A DNA stretch of 37,527 nt from Deltaproteobacteria bacterium (GTDB lineage: Bacteria > Myxococcota_A > Polyangia > Haliangiales > Haliangiaceae). Location: contig JAIOQA010000205.1 in the NCBI GenBank assembly GCA_021413675.1, positions 1 through 37,527 of the forward strand. Direction: 5' to 3'. Position 1 is the stretch's first letter. Every line of letters begins with the position of its first letter. The position numbers and the translations under genes were made by a program. This document shows, in pieces, positions 34,701 through 37,527 of the stretch. The notes beneath the pieces are model-generated. The model was not told the DNA's origin. It did not search any database and saw only the letters and a program-made list of their open reading frames with translations.

Positions 34701-35230
34701 TCCTCTCGATCAAGTTCCCGACCGGCCTCGACTTCAACCCGCAGAACAAGGCGGTCGCCGCCAAGTCGGGCAAGCGCTTCAACGAGTGGGTCGAGACCAA
34801 GGTGAAGGCCGCGACCAAGGCGCGTGAGCAGTACGAGGCCCTGATCTTCAAGGTCAAGGACCCGTCGAACGCGATCGCCGGCGCCGCCCGCATCGGCCAG
34901 ATCCAGCAGCACTTCTCGGATCAGCTGTTCACCGCCGAGATCCCGACCAACGTCCGCACCGGTCCCTACGCCGAGGACGGCGTCGAGGCCTACTGCGACG
35001 CGCTGACCGAGAAGGCCGAGCCGCTCGAGGCCAAGTCGCTCGAGGCGTTCGGCGCCTGCCTGAACGAGTCGACCAAGCGCGGTTGGTTCAACGAGTGGTC
35101 GAAGCTGTGCGAGCGCGAGCTCGGGCAGATCAAGCCGGAAGAGTTCCCGACGGCCTCGGAGGTGCGCGGGGCGCCCGACGACGTCGCGCCGATCACCGAC
35201 GTCGAACCGGCGGTCACCAAGCTCGAGTAA
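31796..35230 (+). CDS. Large secreted TPR protein, GltD/AgmU (NfsD)-like
   Basis: A 1144-residue protein: signal peptide (MHTTTRSTRSRWVAAALLAA, cleavage after AQA likely), then many TPR-like units along its length (LFYYGYTLASGKYMKDARVAYQRLLKEWP-type, AEKSIYVFRELMSL, RRHNHFDEAIPVFEDIL, AYYDKASDMFEEYAKKFGG). Size, export signal, TPR make-up and position agree with GltD/AgmU of Myxococcus (about 1200 residues), a periplasmic part of the gliding motor complex, and with NfsD of the spore-coat system. Very rich in Lys, Glu, Asp, Tyr. ATG 31796 has AAGGGAG 5 bases upstream; upstream in-frame starts lack this. Confidence 0.85.
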   Translation: MHTTTRSTRSRWVAAALLAAFLALPTGHAQAGGRYSRTVQVKVKSTQTDRTRAIAPKDNKAQALPELNSDEVLSVEGEVTAIRNEQVAYYSELIDETSDAKERAEYLYQLADLHSRAQRFWRLRATELAIKADKNPKLKGKADDAAKQAKAEMVAAIKEYKKLTDGDEYKTYPQMDKALFYYGYTLASGKYMKDARVAYQRLLKEWPNSPFVPEALVSFADYYFEQNDLADAESFYAKVLQFPKASVYWYAYYKMGWVDLNLQKHNEALEAFFKVAQATQGDKKQATLNRAAKKDLVRAYAEVGNVRTAYKYFQKVDSSFAFDMHQILGDLFLEQGKAEKSIYVFRELMSLDGKNKNVCLWQYNVAHAMLTAGSNAQKVAEIENLVKLYGALKKGKVLPEAESSECHDNAAAMAGEMARAYHNESMKTLNPETLAYADKLYHVYLETFPDAEDYGETQYYYAELLWARADAEKNQRLQTQLWEDAAVAFTDVVKTNKVDKKLLKESAYASVLGWKNALDVDPRVKAPPPSDDKVPDKVPPPEEIPAREQKMLAAFDIYINYIKDPKDPELVGMKFLKANIYRRHNHFDEAIPVFEDILTEHRDHETALYSANLLLDSLNRLKRYDEMLVWVDKLQADKKWLEDKEDLTATLERLKRQSLRLKAQDIEARAKESSNLALYVQCGQAYIDIYNRDPEGEKGDEILYNAGTCFEQGKSIGAALTMFQQLRKTYPTSKLASKAIAKLGANFAAVAYYDKASDMFEEYAKKFGGEANARDVMSDAVFYRKGIGDDDKAIADTKFFIDTFGKKNKKDAADAFFSETSIYEKRGDNDKVISHLRQYLATYGAAGGDDRIIVAYAKIGEILWAQSCPGKTINGSCIREVRERAVGSKAKSKRRKGSDLPTQCGPETKIKLTPVARDEKKMKEALAAFGKAASEFEKRQGKTGGDEVTALYYYARAKFFQADKDYEAFLSIKFPTGLDFNPQNKAVAAKSGKRFNEWVETKVKAATKAREQYEALIFKVKDPSNAIAGAARIGQIQQHFSDQLFTAEIPTNVRTGPYAEDGVEAYCDALTEKAEPLEAKSLEAFGACLNESTKRGWFNEWSKLCERELGQIKPEEFPTASEVRGAPDDVAPITDVEPAVTKLE

Positions 35231-35236
35231 TCGAGC
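35221..35236 (+). other. Small inverted repeat over the stop codon
   Basis: GCTCGA-GTAA-TCGAGC, a perfect 6-base stem with the TAA stop in the loop, followed by a pyrimidine-rich tract (CTCCCCCTCGCTTTTCCTC). It might slow ribosomes or weakly attenuate transcription; not a typical terminator. Confidence 0.35.
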
Positions 35237-35275
35237 CTCCCCCTCGCTTTTCCTCTCACTTCACGAGGTGACGCC

Positions 35276-36631
35276 ATGAAGGCAACCCGTTTCGTTTCGA
35301 TCGCGATGATCCTCGGCGCCGCTGCATGCGGCTCCGGACAGAAGACCCAGAGCGGCCTCGGCAGCGGCAAGGCGCCGCCGCCGCCGCCGCACGTCGGCGA
35401 CGCCAAGCCGGACGCCCCGGACGCGCCGAAGCGCGAGATCTCGAAGGACGCCAAGGGCGACTACCAGGCCGCCCTCGACTTCTACAGCGCGCAGGAGAAG
35501 GGCGGCTGGAACGAGTCGGGCTGCAAGCAGTCCGCCGACAAGTTCTCGGCTGTGGCCCGCGAGCACAAGCTCGTCGAGGCCCAGTACATGGTCGGCCGCA
35601 GCCTGCACAACTGCAACCTGCTCGAGGACGCGGAGAAGGCCTACCAGGCCGCCATCGCGATGAAGAGCAACCACGCGCAGTCGATCTCGAACCTCGGTGA
35701 GATCTACTTCCGCGACGGCAAGACCAGCGCGGCCAAGGACTACTGGACCAACGCGATCAAGGCCAACCCGAAGCTGATCGCGGCGCGCAACAACATCGCG
35801 TCGCTCGATCTCGAGGAGATGCGCAAGCCCGACACCGACGCCGCCAAGTGGACGGCGCTCGAGGCCGACGCGCGCCAGAACCTCTCGAACGCGCTCGCCG
35901 TCGACAACGACAACGTCAAGTCGTACGTGCTGTACGGCCTCGTCTACATGGAGGGCCGGCAGAAGAACAAGAACCGGCTCGACCTCGCCAAGCTGCTGCT
36001 CGACGAGGGTGCCAAGCGCACGGACAAGTACGCGCCCCTCGAGAACGCGCGCGGCCTGTACTTCCTCTACCGGAACAACCTGTCGGAGGCGCTCAACCAC
36101 TTCTCGAAGGCGGTCGAGCTCGACCCGAAGTTCGCCGAGGCCCGGATGAACGTCGGGCTCATCACGCTCGGCTTCCGCAAGTACGACGTCGCGCGCGACC
36201 AGTTCCAGAAGGTGCTGGAGCTCCAGCCCAAGAACTACGACGCGATCATCGGCCTGGGCATCGCCGCCCGCGGCATGAACGACCTCGACGCCGCCGAGAC
36301 CGCCTACAAGAAGGCGAAGGACCTCGACGGCAGCCGCGGCGACGCGTTCTACAACCTCGGCGTGCTCTACAAGGACTTCAAGGCGGCCAAGCAGGCCGAT
36401 CTGAAGGCCTCGCAGGAGGCGTACCGGACGGCGCGCGGGTTCTTCCAGCAGTTCGGCGAGAAGAAGGGGACCGACGCCGACAAGCAGGAGGCGAAGGACA
36501 ACATCGCGGACTGCGACAAGGTCATCAAGCAGCTCGACGAGTTCATCAAGAACATGGCGAACCAGCCGCCGCCCGCGCCGACGCCGCCGCCCGCCCCGAC
36601 GCCGGCCCCCGCGGCCCCGCCCGCGAAGTAG
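35276..36631 (+). CDS. TPR lipoprotein, GltE/AglT (NfsE)-like
   Basis: A 451-residue predicted outer-membrane lipoprotein: signal peptide MKATRFVSIAMILGAAAC with lipobox Cys19, a Gly/Pro linker, then about eight TPR units (EAQYMVGRSLHNCNLLEDAE, AQSISNLGEIYFRDGKTSAA, GLYFLYRNNLSEALNHFSKA, DAIIGLGIAARGMNDLDAAE, AFYNLGVLYKDFKAA) and a Pro/Ala-rich tail. Its size, lipobox and TPR content fit GltE/AglT, which works next to GltD. ATG 35276 has GAGGTG 5 bases upstream. A terminator-like hairpin follows the stop. Confidence 0.85.
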   Translation: MKATRFVSIAMILGAAACGSGQKTQSGLGSGKAPPPPPHVGDAKPDAPDAPKREISKDAKGDYQAALDFYSAQEKGGWNESGCKQSADKFSAVAREHKLVEAQYMVGRSLHNCNLLEDAEKAYQAAIAMKSNHAQSISNLGEIYFRDGKTSAAKDYWTNAIKANPKLIAARNNIASLDLEEMRKPDTDAAKWTALEADARQNLSNALAVDNDNVKSYVLYGLVYMEGRQKNKNRLDLAKLLLDEGAKRTDKYAPLENARGLYFLYRNNLSEALNHFSKAVELDPKFAEARMNVGLITLGFRKYDVARDQFQKVLELQPKNYDAIIGLGIAARGMNDLDAAETAYKKAKDLDGSRGDAFYNLGVLYKDFKAAKQADLKASQEAYRTARGFFQQFGEKKGTDADKQEAKDNIADCDKVIKQLDEFIKNMANQPPPAPTPPPAPTPAPAAPPAK

Positions 36632-36658
36632 TTAGAATCACGAGAGAACGCCGCAGTG

Positions 36659-36689
36659 GCGCGGAGCCCGGGCCCCGCGCTACGTTTTT
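36659..36689 (+). terminator. Rho-independent terminator after the GltE-like gene
   Basis: A near-perfect 22-base palindrome (GCGCGG AG CCCGGG CC CCGCGC, one A-C mismatch each side) ending at 36680, followed by TACG and five T at 36685-36689. It would separate, or partly attenuate, the small secreted protein and FHA genes from the TPR genes. Confidence 0.65.
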
Positions 36690-36734
36690 CGAACCGAACT
36701 CCGAGACGATCCCGGCACTTTTTGGGAACCGAAC
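36685..36734. repeat. Imperfect direct repeat TTTTT..AACCGAAC
   Basis: TTTTTCG-AACCGAAC (36685-36699) and TTTTTGGG-AACCGAAC (36719-36734), followed by similar CGAGA. The AACCGAAC cores are 35 bases apart. They lie about 70-120 bases before the next gene and may be regulator sites; the first T-run also serves the terminator. Confidence 0.5.
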
Positions 36735-36803
36735 ACGAGAAGCCGCTGTCGGATGAGCGTGATGAGCCTCGCCCGCCGCTGCTTCCAGAAGGAAGGAACG
36801 CCG

Positions 36804-37064
36804 ATGCGTACGCTCACCACGATCGTTCTGGCCTCGCTCGTCACCCTCACGGCCTCGATCGCCTCGGCTCAGCCGAAGGCGAAGCCGGCCGCGGGTGGCG
36901 CCAAGGTCAAGGTGTACGACTTCTCCGGCGACACGATCGAGGGTGACCTCGTCAAGCCGGAGGGGGTTGGGATCTCTGCTCGCGACTTCTCGAAGCACTC
37001 GAGCCTGATCCGGATCCGCAAGGACTTCATCGCCGAGATTCTCAAGTCGGCCGAAGACCTCTGA
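36804..37064 (+). CDS. Small secreted protein in the Glt/Nfs-like locus
   Basis: An 86-residue protein with signal peptide MRTLTTIVLASLVTLTASIASA and a Lys/Ala/Pro linker, then a conserved-looking core: VYDFSGDTIEGDLVKPEG and SSLIRIRKDFIAEILKSAEDL. No lipobox, no enzyme motif. It sits where the F gene lies in nfs/glt operons; whether it is homologous to GltF/NfsF was not decided. ATG 36804 has AAGGAAGGA in good position and was preferred to ATG 36753, whose extra 17 residues would bury the signal peptide. Confidence 0.8.
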   Translation: MRTLTTIVLASLVTLTASIASAQPKAKPAAGGAKVKVYDFSGDTIEGDLVKPEGVGISARDFSKHSSLIRIRKDFIAEILKSAEDL

Positions 37065-37083
37065 TCCAGACCAGGTGAAAGAA

Positions 37084-37099
37084 CGGGGCCTCGGCCCCG
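37084..37099 (+). terminator. GC-rich hairpin between the small secreted protein and FHA genes
   Basis: CGGGGCC-TC-GGCCCCG, a perfect 7-base inverted repeat 19 bases after the stop. No T-tract follows, so it is more likely an attenuator or mRNA-end stabiliser than a full terminator. Confidence 0.4.
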
Positions 37100-37154
37100 G
37101 CCGCGCGAAGTCGTCTCCTCAGTCACGTTCGTTCCTAGCCACGGAGACGCGCAA

Positions 37155-37527
37155 ATGGCCGGTGCCAAGGTTCCTCTGACGTTCCGCCTGTACAAGGGCG
37201 ATCAGTTCCTCCGCGAGGAGAAGCTGAACCTCCAGGTCATCAAGGTTGGCAAGCTGTCCTCGTCGCACCTGCGACTGGAGGACGAGAGCGTCAGCCGGAT
37301 GCACGCGGTCATCGAGGTCACGGGACCCGGCGACGTGAGCATCATCGACCTCGGCTCGACGAAGGGCACCTTCGTCAACGGCCAGAAGGTCAACAAGGCC
37401 AAGCTCCAGTCGGGCGACTCGGTCGTCGTCGGTGACACCCGCATCGAGGTGACCATCGGTGGCGCCGAGGACGAGGAGGACATCCCGACCCGCGTGCAGG
37501 CCGGCCCCACCGCGGACTCGAGCGTGA
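37155..37527 (+). CDS. FHA-domain protein, GltG/NfsG-like (5' part, cut by window edge)
   Basis: The first 124 residues are visible. After a beta-strand start (VPLTFRLYKGDQF) comes a phosphothreonine-binding FHA domain: IKVGKLSSSHLRLEDESVSRMHAVIEV and IDLGSTKGTFVNGQKV, with the usual Ser-Arg-x-His and Gly-Ser-x-x-Gly-Thr-x-x-Asn-Gly motifs (the first Arg of the GR motif is Lys). An acidic linker (GAEDEEDIPTR) follows before the edge. In Glt/Nfs systems GltG has an N-terminal cytoplasmic FHA domain, one membrane helix and a periplasmic TonB-like end, which would lie beyond the window. ATG 37155 with GGAGA 7 bases upstream. Confidence 0.85.
   Translation, partial: MAGAKVPLTFRLYKGDQFLREEKLNLQVIKVGKLSSSHLRLEDESVSRMHAVIEVTGPGDVSIIDLGSTKGTFVNGQKVNKAKLQSGDSVVVGDTRIEVTIGGAEDEEDIPTRVQAGPTADSSV

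Noticed and set aside
31703..34912. 1069-codon minus-strand open frame opposite the large TPR gene
   Set aside because: Leu/Val/Asp/Arg-rich shadow of Lys/Glu/Tyr-rich TPR coding sequence; the plus frame has signal peptide and ribosome binding site.
36711..36730. Sigma-54 promoter (GGCAC...) before the small secreted protein gene
   Set aside because: The GC of the -12 element is absent at the required 10-11 base spacing.

Overview
This 37.5 kb window is very GC-rich, tightly packed chromosomal DNA. It most resembles a member of the Myxococcota (former Deltaproteobacteria, myxobacterial lineages). The reasons are the many lipoproteins and TPR proteins, an HD-GYP response regulator, a TrmD fused to a second SPOUT methyltransferase, and a run of genes at the right end that matches the order of the myxobacterial Glt/Nfs trans-envelope machinery. 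No tRNA, rRNA, insertion sequence, phage gene or CRISPR array was seen. All family names come from recognising motifs by eye; no search was run.

Left part (1-12962): a possible truncated minus-strand gene at the edge; hflX; a minus-strand pair (coiled-coil lipoprotein, then a REC-GAF-HD-GYP regulator); coaX, whose last codons appear frameshifted, overlapping a conserved helical protein; a membrane-anchored TlpA-like thioredoxin; a tiny zinc protein; a membrane-anchored kinase-fold protein translationally coupled to a protein with zinc-finger, hexapeptide-repeat, membrane and HEAT parts; an MFS transporter; and rimO.

Middle (12950-21555, all minus strand): a compact eight-gene run, several genes overlapping by 4 bases. 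In transcription order it encodes a lipoprotein joining a 5'-nucleotidase-like domain to a multihaem cytochrome, an RlpA-like lipoprotein, two ABC ATPase/permease pairs, an N6-adenine DNA methyltransferase and an AmpG-like permease.

Translation cluster (21640-28212): rpsP-khpA-rimM and trmD-rplS-yraN, split by an Lrp-family regulator divergent from a gamma-lyase-family PLP enzyme and by a lipoprotein of unknown function.

Right end (28265-37527): two tandem cysteine-rich lipoprotein paralogues (minus strand), then a plus-strand locus of three secreted TPR proteins (540, 1144 and 451 residues), a small secreted protein and an FHA-domain protein cut by the window edge. The order and domain types fit NfsC-D-E-F-G / GltC-D-E-F-G, the core of an envelope-spanning transport or motility machine.

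A recurring regulatory theme is a -10-like hexamer 6-9 bases before the start codon of genes that begin transcription units, with no Shine-Dalgarno sequence. This suggests widespread leaderless transcription. The Glt/Nfs-like genes, by contrast, all carry clear ribosome binding sites.
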